The notes beneath the pieces are model-generated. The model did not search any database. It had not been told where the DNA came from and saw nothing but the letters and a program-made list of their open reading frames with translations. Positions 14,844-22,847 of a stretch of 45,011 bases of DNA are shown here, in pieces. Within the stretch, counting starts at the first letter, position 1. Each line of letters begins with the position of its first letter. The translations under genes were made by a program, and so were the position numbers. This DNA comes from a virus, in IMG/VR virus record IMGVR_UViG_3300030380_000065, positions 1 to 45,011 of that record, one strand, 5' to 3'.

Positions 14844-17243
14844 TTATCCTTTCATTGATTTCATTGCCGCTATATCACGTTGCGTTTGATCTCTTTGATT
14901 AGCTATCTCCTCTTGTTGATCTAGTCTTTGTTGATCTAGCAGTACATCATTTCTTTCTTTTTCTTTATCTAGCGTTTGTTTCTTTTCAAACTGATCTTGT
15001 TTTTGTGCTATCTCTTGTCCTCTTAGTGCCAACTCTTGCTTTCTAATTGTTACAAGTGGGTCTTCACTTGGAGGTGGTGTTAAGGCTTGTGCGTATTGTT
15101 CTTGTATCTCTGCGGCTAGTTCTGCACTTCTTGATGCTATCTGATCTTGCATAGCTTTCATTGCATTAGGATCTTGTTGCATCATCATTTGTTGCTCTGG
15201 TGGTATTGATGCCATAACCTCTTGTTGTGCTTGTAATTCAGACATCATAGCTATGTGCTCTGATATATGTCCTTGTAAAGTCATAATTATTGCGGCATTT
15301 GCTTGTGCAACTGGTGTGCTTATCATAGCTAAATGTGCAGTTATATGTGCTTGATGATTTTGTTCTGGAAAAGCGTTTAAAGCACCACCTTTTAAAGCTT
15401 CTTGATTTTCTTTCGCAGGGTTCATGGGCATAGGCTGTGGGGGAGGTTGCAACACAGCCTCTATGTTAGTTACACCCAAAGCTTCATACATTTTTCTATA
15501 TGCTTGGTACATACCATTTGGCCCATGAATATCTGGATTACTCTGTGCCAGTTGTAATTGTGTTTGTGCTAACGCTATGCGTTGTGACATAGAAAATATA
15601 TTTGGATCTGACACAGGTAATATATCAATTCTATCATCAAAGTCTGTTTGCTTTATTTCGGGTGGTGCTCCAGGCACTTGATATGGATACATTGGGACAT
15701 CCATAGCAAATATACGAGCTAGTAATTTAAACTCTATTTTTTGTGAATAATGTAGACGCTTATGAATTGCAGACATGACTTTTGTCCCACGTTCCATAAT
15801 AGCCATAGTTGTGCCAACTGGAGCGTTGCCTTGCATCTCGCCAACTTTCATGTCAGCCATAGACGCAAAACGTCTGCCAGAGTCAATTAATGTTCCAAGT
15901 AAAGAATACAAGGTTTGAGATGGCTCCTTAAATGGTAAAGGCATAATTGCTTGACGCAAATCCATACCCACCATATCTACATCTCTGAACTCGCCAGGAT
16001 TTAGTGGAGTTTCATCATCTCTAATCCTTGCACCTCTTGCTTTAAATCCTGCAGGTAAGTTAGACAATGTACCTGCGTCTATTAGTTGTCTTAATATTGA
16101 TGTTGATGCTCTTGATAAGCCACCTATCATATGAGTAAGGCCAAAGCCATAAAAGCCAAGACCAGGTAAGAACTTATAATGCACAAAATAAGGGATCTTC
16201 CTACGGAATGGATCGCCTTCATTGAAATTCCTTTTGATCGATAATATTTCACCAGATTTCTCCACTATTGTAACAACATAGGGCATCTTCAATCCAGTAG
16301 GTTCTCCGTCTTGACCAATATCTTCAAAGCCAATTAAATCTAAATCTGTGTGAACTTCATATAATGTTATCTCTTCGTTGTAGCCAGAACCTTTGTCAAT
16401 GCCTTGTATGTCATCTATTGTTTCTTTTACCTCATCATAATTTGTTCCTCCACTATCAGATGAGGGTAAATCTATATCTTTGTAAAACCCTTGAAGTTGT
16501 AACTTTCTTATCTCATTTCTATCCATACGGACAACATGAGCTATGCGTGTTGAAGTCCTTAAATCTGTTGCATTGTAAGGAACAATAAGATCCTCTGCAT
16601 GTACAAATTTTGAAACTGCCCTTTGCATAGAAGGGTCAAAATAAATCTTTTTAAATGCTGAACCTACAATTGGAAGATAAAATAACATTTGATCTAACTC
16701 TGGATCATATTCTTCCATCTCATAGGTTATTTGGTAATTCATATAATTTTTAACACGTTCTGCTTGTGATAAAAGTTCTGGACTTTCAGCACCTACAATA
16801 TGTGTTCTAACAGGGCCACTTGCTGGTAGCATCTCTCTGTATGCTTGTGCTTGGAACTGTGTAACGCTTTCTGCTAACAATGGGTGTACCACGCCAGATG
16901 CACCCTCAAAAGGCTCTGCCCTATCTTCATAGTTCATGCCTAATAATTCTAAACCACCTTTATATTGGTCTTCCCAATCTTTACGAGATGATATGTCTTC
17001 ATCAATATTGCCAACAATGTCGCTTGATATAACACCAAGCTCTGAATCATCTATGTATTCTGCTAAATTAGCATTAAATGGCACTGGCATAGATGCTTCT
17101 AATTCTTCTTGCATCTCACCTATAATTGCAGAGCCGTCATCAAGTTCTGTGATGCCTGGAGTTATTTCTGTTTCAGTAACTGAAACTTGCACACCCTCTG
17201 GCAAAGAAGCGTTCTCTATACCATTTACTTTTTCAATAGCCAT
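14844..17243 (-). CDS. Portal protein
   Basis: 799 residues, in the size range of podovirus portals. Key stretches are WEDQYKGGLELLGMNYEDRA, GASGVVHPLLAESVTQFQAQ, YREMLPASGPVRT, GSAFKKIYFDPSMQRAVSKF and PYFVHYKFLPGLGFYGFGLT, followed by the helical LSRASTSILRQLIDAGTLSN and VGTTMAIMERGTKVMSAIHK. The last 150 residues are Gln rich and coiled-coil like (AELQAQQEVMASI onward), as in portals with a long barrel. It lies between terminase and capsid genes. The portal forms the 12-fold ring through which DNA enters and leaves the head. Confidence 0.88.
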   Translation of the reverse strand: MAIEKVNGIENASLPEGVQVSVTETEITPGITELDDGSAIIGEMQEELEASMPVPFNANLAEYIDDSELGVISSDIVGNIDEDISSRKDWEDQYKGGLELLGMNYEDRAEPFEGASGVVHPLLAESVTQFQAQAYREMLPASGPVRTHIVGAESPELLSQAERVKNYMNYQITYEMEEYDPELDQMLFYLPIVGSAFKKIYFDPSMQRAVSKFVHAEDLIVPYNATDLRTSTRIAHVVRMDRNEIRKLQLQGFYKDIDLPSSDSGGTNYDEVKETIDDIQGIDKGSGYNEEITLYEVHTDLDLIGFEDIGQDGEPTGLKMPYVVTIVEKSGEILSIKRNFNEGDPFRRKIPYFVHYKFLPGLGFYGFGLTHMIGGLSRASTSILRQLIDAGTLSNLPAGFKARGARIRDDETPLNPGEFRDVDMVGMDLRQAIMPLPFKEPSQTLYSLLGTLIDSGRRFASMADMKVGEMQGNAPVGTTMAIMERGTKVMSAIHKRLHYSQKIEFKLLARIFAMDVPMYPYQVPGAPPEIKQTDFDDRIDILPVSDPNIFSMSQRIALAQTQLQLAQSNPDIHGPNGMYQAYRKMYEALGVTNIEAVLQPPPQPMPMNPAKENQEALKGGALNAFPEQNHQAHITAHLAMISTPVAQANAAIIMTLQGHISEHIAMMSELQAQQEVMASIPPEQQMMMQQDPNAMKAMQDQIASRSAELAAEIQEQYAQALTPPPSEDPLVTIRKQELALRGQEIAQKQDQFEKKQTLDKEKERNDVLLDQQRLDQQEEIANQRDQTQRDIAAMKSMKG

Positions 17244-17245
17244 GA

Positions 17246-18058
17246 TTATCTAAGCTTAAACTTTCCACCTGCTCTTGCAGCACCCATACCTTTACAGACA
17301 CCACCACCAGAACCCATTTTAACAGGTCCACCTTTTTTAAATTTTTTTGCCAATGTTGGATTCATCTTTTGTTGCACATCCTCTGGTAATTTAGAGAACC
17401 CTTTGAATTTAGCTGGCACAACGCCACCATCTTCCATTCTTCTAGCACCCATCATTTGGCTTACCATACGTCTGTCTCTGTCAGAGATCATTCTGCCACC
17501 TTCTCCCAACATAGCACCTACCATTGCTCTGTCTCTATCTGATATTGTATTTCCAGAAAAATTAGGATTAGGCATTTGTCTGATAATCATGGTTTTACCA
17601 TCTATGTTCCTAAGTTTTTCGCCTTTTCTGACTGTCCCTTGAAATGGCTCGATTGTTTCGATAAATTCTTCTACTGCATTATCTAGTTTGTTCATAGCTC
17701 TCATCGGTTTTGGTGTTTTTCTTCCTCTTATAGGTCCACCCTTTGCTTTTTCTTCAGGCTTAACGCCAGTGGCTTTCATTATTCCAGGTGTTGATTTTTC
17801 TGCCTCCCTAATTAATTTAATTAAATTGGGATCAAGTTCAATTGGTCTTCTTTTTGGCTTTGGAACATCACCACCTTCTTCCATTTCTTTAGCCTTAACC
17901 TTCTCAATGGCTTCCATAAGTCCACCATCTTTTTTGTTTGGAATAAATTTGATACCACCTTCTGGTTGCACCCTTATTGTGCCATCTTTTAATTTAGTCT
18001 TACCAGTTTGTCTTATCTTGCCATCTTTATCGACTTTGATTATAGGTCTTTCTGCCAC
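17246..18058 (-). CDS. Low-complexity Gly/Lys-rich late protein with internal repeat
   Basis: 270 residues, basic and poor in predicted structure. A near-identical repeat ISDRDR(A/R)MV(G/S)xM(L/M)G occurs at 172-184 and 191-204. AKGGPIRG (105-112) and KKGGPVKMGSGGGVCKGMGA (241-260), and the C-terminal ARAGGKFKLR, belong to a Gly/Lys motif shared with several other late proteins here. It ends two bases before the portal start. I recall this C-terminal motif in many marine phage proteins but know no function. A DNA- or portal-associated virion protein is possible. Confidence 0.7.
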   Translation of the reverse strand: MAERPIIKVDKDGKIRQTGKTKLKDGTIRVQPEGGIKFIPNKKDGGLMEAIEKVKAKEMEEGGDVPKPKRRPIELDPNLIKLIREAEKSTPGIMKATGVKPEEKAKGGPIRGRKTPKPMRAMNKLDNAVEEFIETIEPFQGTVRKGEKLRNIDGKTMIIRQMPNPNFSGNTISDRDRAMVGAMLGEGGRMISDRDRRMVSQMMGARRMEDGGVVPAKFKGFSKLPEDVQQKMNPTLAKKFKKGGPVKMGSGGGVCKGMGAARAGGKFKLR

Positions 18059-18059
18059 A

Positions 18060-18527
18060 TTACTCTCCTGTTTCTGGATTAATGATTGTTGATCTAGTCA
18101 TATTAATAACTTCGCCTCCACCAGCCATCTGTATTGTCTTTTGTTGAACACTAAACGGATCTTTCTTAGGGTTAGGTGTTATATCAAAAGTTTGTGGCTT
18201 TGCACTAACCTTACTTACTTTTGCAGATTTTTTCAATTTTTTTATCATGGCGGCATCTTTCTTCTTCTGCATATCAGCAGTCTTGATGCCAGTTTTGCCT
18301 TTTTCAAAGTCAGAGACCATTTTAGCTAAATCCTTTAATGGATCAGCCTCGCCACCTTTTTTAAGCAGTTTTAATTGCTTCATTTTAGTTGTATCAATGA
18401 CTTTTATCTTTGGAGTTTCTTTTTGTTTCATCGGTGGCATACGAGTTCCAAAATATTTACCTGGAACTGGTTGTCCACGTTCTTCTAACTCTCTGTAAGC
18501 TCTTCTTCTATCTGCTTCGTCTGACAT
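18060..18527 (-). CDS. Basic, disordered late protein, unknown function
   Basis: 155 residues. The N-terminus is MSDEADRRRAYRELEERGQP; the middle is Lys rich (MKQLKLLKKGGEADPLKDLA, KKKDAAMIKKLKKSAKVSKV), and the C-terminus carries MAGGGEVINMTRSTIINPET. No membrane segment or enzyme motif is seen. It lies in the terminase-to-portal interval with TAATG-type packing and seems part of the same group of Gly/Lys-rich proteins. Unknown function. Confidence 0.65.
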   Translation of the reverse strand: MSDEADRRRAYRELEERGQPVPGKYFGTRMPPMKQKETPKIKVIDTTKMKQLKLLKKGGEADPLKDLAKMVSDFEKGKTGIKTADMQKKKDAAMIKKLKKSAKVSKVSAKPQTFDITPNPKKDPFSVQQKTIQMAGGGEVINMTRSTIINPETGE

Positions 18528-18802
18528 TATCTTGTTCCTTTAAAACTACCACCACGACCTTTAATTACGCCACCCATATTCATCTTAACTATACCACCTT
18601 TAGCTTTAAACAATTTATCAAAATCTTTGTTTGTCATATTTGGGTTATCTTTAAGAAATTTTTTCCTATTAGCATCCGTTGGTTTAAAAGATGGTTGTTC
18701 TTTCTTAATACCAAATATTCTATCATAATCCTTATCTGTCATTTCTGGATTATCTCTTAAAAATTTTGCTCTATTAGCTGGATTACTTGGATTAAATGAC
18801 AT
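18527..18802 (-). CDS. Small protein with two tandem 34-residue repeats
   Basis: 91 residues. Repeat 1 (about 7-31, NPANRAKFLRDNPEMTDKDY) and repeat 2 (about 41-66, PTDANRKKFLKDNPNMTNKD) agree at most positions, each ending F/Y-D-[RK]-[IL]-F. The C-terminal tail AKGGIVKMNMGGVIKGRGGS and FKGTR is the Gly/Lys motif shared with other late proteins. It couples directly to the large terminase gene (TAATG at 18802). The repeats look like two copies of one helical hairpin. Unknown function. Confidence 0.7.
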   Translation of the reverse strand: MSFNPSNPANRAKFLRDNPEMTDKDYDRIFGIKKEQPSFKPTDANRKKFLKDNPNMTNKDFDKLFKAKGGIVKMNMGGVIKGRGGSFKGTR

Positions 18803-20271
18803 TAGTAATACTCCATCTTTCTTCTATAGTTAGGTTCAAACTCTTCATCGTCTGGTGTGGATATAAAACCACCTTGTCTGAATCTTAGTATAGCCTGAGT
18901 CATCGAGTCTGCCAAGTCATCATGGTCACCATGTGGAAAACTCGCACATTCCTCAACAACTTCCTCTGCAAAATTAGCGTCTGGTCTCCACACCATACCA
19001 CTCTCAAACACTGGAGCACAAGCGTTCATACGAGCAAATTTATCTGCTCCTTTACTTGGCGTAAATGGTGTAACTGGAACACCCATACGTCTTAACTCTT
19101 GTGTAAGTGGCGTACCACTTGCTTTTTGTTCTATCAATATCATGTCAGGATCATATGCCTCGCACAACTCCTGTGCTTTAAGTTTGAGTTCTGGAAAATC
19201 CCATCTGCCCTTTTCTGCATCAAGCAAGATGATGGCATCTCCTTCGCCCTCAACTGGAGTAAAAACACCCCAAGTAGTAATAGCACTATAATCAGAACGC
19301 TCATTTTTTGTAAACGCTGTGTCATAGGATTGTATGATATACGAGCAGGCAGGTGGGTCACCACGATTCCAAACATTCCACCACTCCCTTTTTATAATTG
19401 CACCCTCTTCGGCAGTAGGGTTCTGCATATACTGTGCATTCCATTTGCCTACAGGTATTGACGCTTTAACGCCCTCTAACTCTTCTCTGCTCCAATATTC
19501 TGGCCATAATACATTATCAGTGTCTGGAAAGATAGCTGGAAACTCTACAACATCCCAACTATCAGCACCACCTTGTGCTTGTTTCTGTAATACTCTTGCC
19601 GTCAAATCCTTAATACCCCAACGTGTCATAACAATAATAATTGATCCACCTGGCTGTAATCTTTGTCTTGGTCCAGATGTGTACCACTCATAAATACTAT
19701 CAAGTGCAGTAGGACTTAACGCATCTTGTTCAGATACTGGATCATCAATGATAAGTAAGTCTGCACCACGACCAGCTAAAGCACCACCTACACCAACTGC
19801 ATAATACTCACCACCCTTATTTGTTGACCATCTGCCAGATGCCTTTGCGTCTGCCGCCAACTTTACGTCTGGAAATATATCCCTAAAGTCATCACTATCA
19901 ATAAGATTTTTAACCTTACGACCAAAGCCAACTGCTAACTCTGCTGTGTGTGTAGCTTGTATTATTTTTAAATCTGGTTTCTTTCCCATTAACCAAGATG
20001 GAAATAAATAACTTGCAAACTCTGATTTTGTATGTCTTGGCGGCATATTAACAATCAAACGCTTAATCTTGCCATCTGCTACTTTCTGTAACTTATCTGC
20101 GTATATCTTGTGATGTCTGCCCTCAATGAAAGAAGGCCATATACGTTTTACAAAATCCATGTACTTGTCTTGACTAAGCTTTTGCTTTTCAAGCATCGTC
20201 AGACGATCAAGCATAGGAGCTATCTTGGATAACTCATCATCACTTAAATATTCTGCAAACTCTAGGTTCAT
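18802..20271 (-). CDS. terL: Terminase large subunit
   Basis: 489 residues. ATPase domain: adenine-binding region near 40-47 (FVKRIWPS), Walker A-like PPRHTKS at 77-83, Walker B LLIIDDP at 172-178, and a coupling motif near IIIVMTRW (211-218). Nuclease domain: SYDTAF with Asp317, and a C-terminal HDDLADS at 450-456 supplying acidic metal ligands. This packages DNA into the prohead through the portal. It overlaps the upstream gene by four bases. The small subunit gene is 5 kb away at 25402-25929, an unusual separation. Confidence 0.92.
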   Translation of the reverse strand: MNLEFAEYLSDDELSKIAPMLDRLTMLEKQKLSQDKYMDFVKRIWPSFIEGRHHKIYADKLQKVADGKIKRLIVNMPPRHTKSEFASYLFPSWLMGKKPDLKIIQATHTAELAVGFGRKVKNLIDSDDFRDIFPDVKLAADAKASGRWSTNKGGEYYAVGVGGALAGRGADLLIIDDPVSEQDALSPTALDSIYEWYTSGPRQRLQPGGSIIIVMTRWGIKDLTARVLQKQAQGGADSWDVVEFPAIFPDTDNVLWPEYWSREELEGVKASIPVGKWNAQYMQNPTAEEGAIIKREWWNVWNRGDPPACSYIIQSYDTAFTKNERSDYSAITTWGVFTPVEGEGDAIILLDAEKGRWDFPELKLKAQELCEAYDPDMILIEQKASGTPLTQELRRMGVPVTPFTPSKGADKFARMNACAPVFESGMVWRPDANFAEEVVEECASFPHGDHDDLADSMTQAILRFRQGGFISTPDDEEFEPNYRRKMEYY

Positions 20272-21953
20272 GTTCCTGTTGCTAGAAAATCATCAACAGC
20301 CTTGATCAATCCACCATTCGCAAATCCAGCAACGCCACCTTTAGCCATAGATGTTGGTGATTGAATGCCAGTTATCTGTTGAATTAATCTATTTAAATCT
20401 CCAGTGCTAAATCCAGTGCCTTGAAAATCTCCTACATTTGTTGTGAAAGGCGAGTCAACAACAACTGGCGTTTGTGTGGGTGCAAAAGGATTAGCACCAC
20501 CCATCATTCCAATATTTGTAGGTGTCTTTTCTTCCTCTGGCGGCTTTGGTGTGCGTGGTAGTATTATCGTTGGACTACTATCGTCTCCAATAGGTGTTGT
20601 ATCATCGTACATTCCAATTGAAGGTGATGTATCATCAAAAGGTTTGTAACCCGGCACAGTAGTTCCTTGTCCAAAAAGACCTCCAGGTTGACCCATGCCA
20701 ATACCATAGTTAGTTGTGCCAGTTATATTTCCATCTTTGTCATATGTTGGCGTGAAACCTCTTGAAATATCCCTTATTGTATTTTGAGCACCCTTTTTTG
20801 TAGCGGCATTAATTAAACCAGTTACGAAACCTAAAGTACCTGGAACCTTATCAAGATCTGGAAATGAACCTTTCTTAGCTTGTTCCTCAACATTCGCCAA
20901 AGCATCTATGTCTGTACTGAAATCACTTACATCTCTACCATCTTTGCCCTTACCACCAAATCCAGTGATGTCATCTGGAGAATAACCTGGACCACTTTGT
21001 GGACCTTTTGATGCTACTGTTGGCGTTGATATTGCTGGACCTAAACCTACGCCCTCTAAACTTAAACCTAAAGGATCATTATCTGCACCCTTTGTGCCTA
21101 TATTACTGAAATCCGTACCAGAGGCGGCGGCTACGTTGGCTCCAGTAGTCCCAGATGATAAATTTGGTTGTGTTGTTGTAGTGCCAGATTTAGCAATGTC
21201 AATTTGTGCATCAATTAAATCATCTTTTGCTTTTTGTTGATTGGCTATCGCTTGATTTATGGATTTTTGATTTTGTTGTGCCAACAAACTTTGTTTTACT
21301 TGATTTGCAGTTGCTTGTGCGGCGGCTTCTGCTGCTTGATCAGCAGCTACCTGTTGACCTATCTCTGTAGCTCTATCCATATCATCTTGACCAGTCTCTG
21401 TATCTCCAATTGTGTAGCCATAATCTGGATCTGTGTAATCCATGTCACTGTCTGGATCAGAATCGTCAGTGTTATCACTAAAAGTGTTGTCACCACTGAA
21501 ATCACTATAATCGCTAGGAGCGTCTACACTACTATAATCACTAAAATCACCAAAGTCGCTATCATCATAAAAACTCGGAATACCCATAGGACCTGGCATA
21601 TTTGCACCACCTAAACCCTCTAATAACTGACCCTCTTGTGGCGTGATATAAGCTAACATATGTGGTTGACCCATGATCTCTGTCTGTCTTGGAGCAACAT
21701 TACCACCCTCTTTCATCATCTGCATAGGTGGATTGAAAATATCTATGTCAGACATTGTGGGTGCCAACAAAGGGGCCTGGGCACCCACAGATGGTGCCAT
21801 ACTCGGAGGATTTAACGATGTTGCACCATTCATATTCTTTAAAAAAGTGTTGAAATTACCACGACTTATTGCCGTTGTGTCTAATTTTACGGAAGGAGGT
21901 TGTGCAGGTGCCGCTGGTGTCGGCATGAAACCACCCATAGGTCCATTTGCCAT
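20268..21953 (-). CDS. Low-complexity protein opening the late operon
   Basis: 561 residues from the ATG at 21953; the preceding TTG codon is rejected because GGAG sits eight bases before this ATG. Pro/Gly/Asp-rich and mostly disordered, with an acidic Asp/Ser/Tyr stretch at about 127-180. QTEIMGQPHMLAYITPQEGQ (about 90-109) is a motif I recall from uncharacterised marine phage proteins. The C-terminus ends SMAKGGVAGFANGGLIKAVD, matching the shared Gly/Lys motif. It precedes terL and may be a large internal or terminase-associated protein; no function is assigned. Confidence 0.7.
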   Translation of the reverse strand: MANGPMGGFMPTPAAPAQPPSVKLDTTAISRGNFNTFLKNMNGATSLNPPSMAPSVGAQAPLLAPTMSDIDIFNPPMQMMKEGGNVAPRQTEIMGQPHMLAYITPQEGQLLEGLGGANMPGPMGIPSFYDDSDFGDFSDYSSVDAPSDYSDFSGDNTFSDNTDDSDPDSDMDYTDPDYGYTIGDTETGQDDMDRATEIGQQVAADQAAEAAAQATANQVKQSLLAQQNQKSINQAIANQQKAKDDLIDAQIDIAKSGTTTTQPNLSSGTTGANVAAASGTDFSNIGTKGADNDPLGLSLEGVGLGPAISTPTVASKGPQSGPGYSPDDITGFGGKGKDGRDVSDFSTDIDALANVEEQAKKGSFPDLDKVPGTLGFVTGLINAATKKGAQNTIRDISRGFTPTYDKDGNITGTTNYGIGMGQPGGLFGQGTTVPGYKPFDDTSPSIGMYDDTTPIGDDSSPTIILPRTPKPPEEEKTPTNIGMMGGANPFAPTQTPVVVDSPFTTNVGDFQGTGFSTGDLNRLIQQITGIQSPTSMAKGGVAGFANGGLIKAVDDFLATGT

Positions 21954-21958
21954 CAAAA

Positions 21959-21986
21959 ATCTCCAAATTTAAAGTCTTTTGGAGAT
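21959..21986 (-). promoter_or_regulatory. Hairpin covering the ribosome site of the first late gene
   Basis: ATCTCCAAA (21959-21967) and TTTGGAGAT (21978-21986) form a perfect 9-bp stem with a 10-base loop. On the minus-strand RNA the second arm contains the GGAG that serves the ATG at 21953, so the folded RNA would hide it. The stem is followed by TTTTTG, so a weak terminator is an alternative. It lies between the XRE regulator gene and the late block, a sensible control point. Confidence 0.6.
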
Positions 21987-21995
21987 AGTATCTTA

Positions 21996-22403
21996 CTAGG
22001 TGGCTTTTTGCAACATCATTGTCATCTCTCTGTTGCTCTGATCTAACAATCTCGTTACCCAAATCTCATCTTGACGTTTTTCCGCATCGCCAATTGTGTG
22101 ATCTATAGCATTACAAAGCTTCCAAATGCGTTGTTCTTCATGTTTTGTCAAAGGAGTCTTGCTCTGATCGTAATTTATTACCTCTTCATTGCCCTTTTTC
22201 GGCTTTTTCGCCTCGCTTAAGTACAAAACAGCGTACTTCACGGACAATGGTATGCGATAATGGTCAGTTTCATAGCATCTGTACCCTCTTTCGCTCATGC
22301 CTAACTTCTTTGCCATGTCTATTTGGCTAAGATTTAAACTTTTTCTGTGATCTTTTAGTTTATCACCAGACCAATCACTAAAACTCTTGTCGTTTTTCTT
22401 CAT
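21996..22403 (-). CDS. XRE-family (Cro/C1-type) transcription regulator
   Basis: 135 residues. The helix-turn-helix lies at about 14-60: KLKDHRKSLNLSQIDMAKKL, then GMSERGYRCYETDHYRIPL, with the typical Q-x3-A-x3-G spacing (QIDMAKKLG). The C-terminal half (EEQRIWKLCNAIDHTIGDAE) may serve for dimerisation. It overlaps the gene upstream by 26 bases and precedes the late block, so it could switch early to late transcription or act on nearby operators. Binding sites are not shown; the palindrome at 22818-22847 and the CGAACA arrays are candidates. Confidence 0.82.
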   Translation of the reverse strand: MKKNDKSFSDWSGDKLKDHRKSLNLSQIDMAKKLGMSERGYRCYETDHYRIPLSVKYAVLYLSEAKKPKKGNEEVINYDQSKTPLTKHEEQRIWKLCNAIDHTIGDAEKRQDEIWVTRLLDQSNREMTMMLQKAT

Positions 22404-22641
22404 TTTTTTCCTCTAATACTCCACTTTCTATTAAATCCTCAATAAAATCATCATCAGAACCAAATCTTATGGAGGCACCAGTCCAATCAGACACCATAGA
22501 CGCATAAGTCCTGCGTAAATCTTCTCTCGTTCTAAATGCCATCTCTGATTTGTCAGTGATTTGATCAATTATCTGCTTTGGGTTACCAGATAGAGGCAAA
22601 GTACGCTCTCCACTCCAACCATATAGTGTGTATTTTTTCAT
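22378..22641 (-). CDS. Small phage protein, unknown function
   Basis: 87 residues. MKKYTLYGWSGERTLPLSGN, then PKQIIDQITDKSEMAFRTRE, leads to an acidic C-terminus (DDDFIEDLIESGVLEEKNEE). I recall proteins of this shape (small beta then helices, ending FIxxLIxxGxL) in marine phages. It is the first gene after the promoter at 22649-22677 and overlaps the XRE gene, so the two are co-expressed. It may assist the regulator, but nothing shows this directly. Confidence 0.68.
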   Translation of the reverse strand: MKKYTLYGWSGERTLPLSGNPKQIIDQITDKSEMAFRTREDLRRTYASMVSDWTGASIRFGSDDDFIEDLIESGVLEEKNEEKRQEF

Positions 22642-22648
22642 AATTTAT

Positions 22649-22677
22649 GTTATAGGTGTTCAGTGCCGAAAGGTCAA
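22649..22677 (-). promoter_or_regulatory. Sigma70-type promoter of the XRE operon
   Basis: On the minus strand TTGACC (22672-22677), a 17-base spacer and TATAAC (22649-22654) stand just before the gene at 22641. Five of six bases match consensus in each hexamer. The leader would be very short, only a few bases before the ATG, so translation may begin with a short or leaderless 5' end. Confidence 0.7.
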
Positions 22678-22774
22678 GAATTTTTTTTATAAAATTTTTT
22701 TGGCAGCCGTTTTTCAAAAAACTGGGGGGTGTTTGTGGTGAAGTTAGTGCAAGTGCAACCAGATTGTCAAATAT

Positions 22775-22803
22775 AAAAAAAGGGGGGCATATGGTATGCC
22801 CCC
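22775..22803 (-). terminator. Rho-independent terminator after the amidoligase gene
   Basis: GGGGGCATA (22783-22791) pairs with TATGCCCCC (22795-22803) around a 3-base loop. On the minus strand the stem is followed by seven T (22775-22781). It closes the amidoligase transcript and shields the XRE promoter from upstream readthrough. Confidence 0.92.
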
Positions 22804-22817
22804 ACCGATCCGATTCT

Positions 22818-22847
22818 ATAGATTTACAAGTTAACTTGTAAATCTAT
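22818..22847. repeat. Perfect 30-bp palindrome across the amidoligase stop codon
   Basis: The 15-base arms meet at 22832/22833 with no loop (ATAGATTTACAAGTT and its complement). The TAA stop of the amidoligase gene lies in the centre. In DNA such a perfect palindrome is typical of a dimer-binding operator or resolution site. In RNA a loop-free 15-bp inverted repeat would fold only with a few central bases unpaired. It precedes the terminator by 15 bases. Confidence 0.85.
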
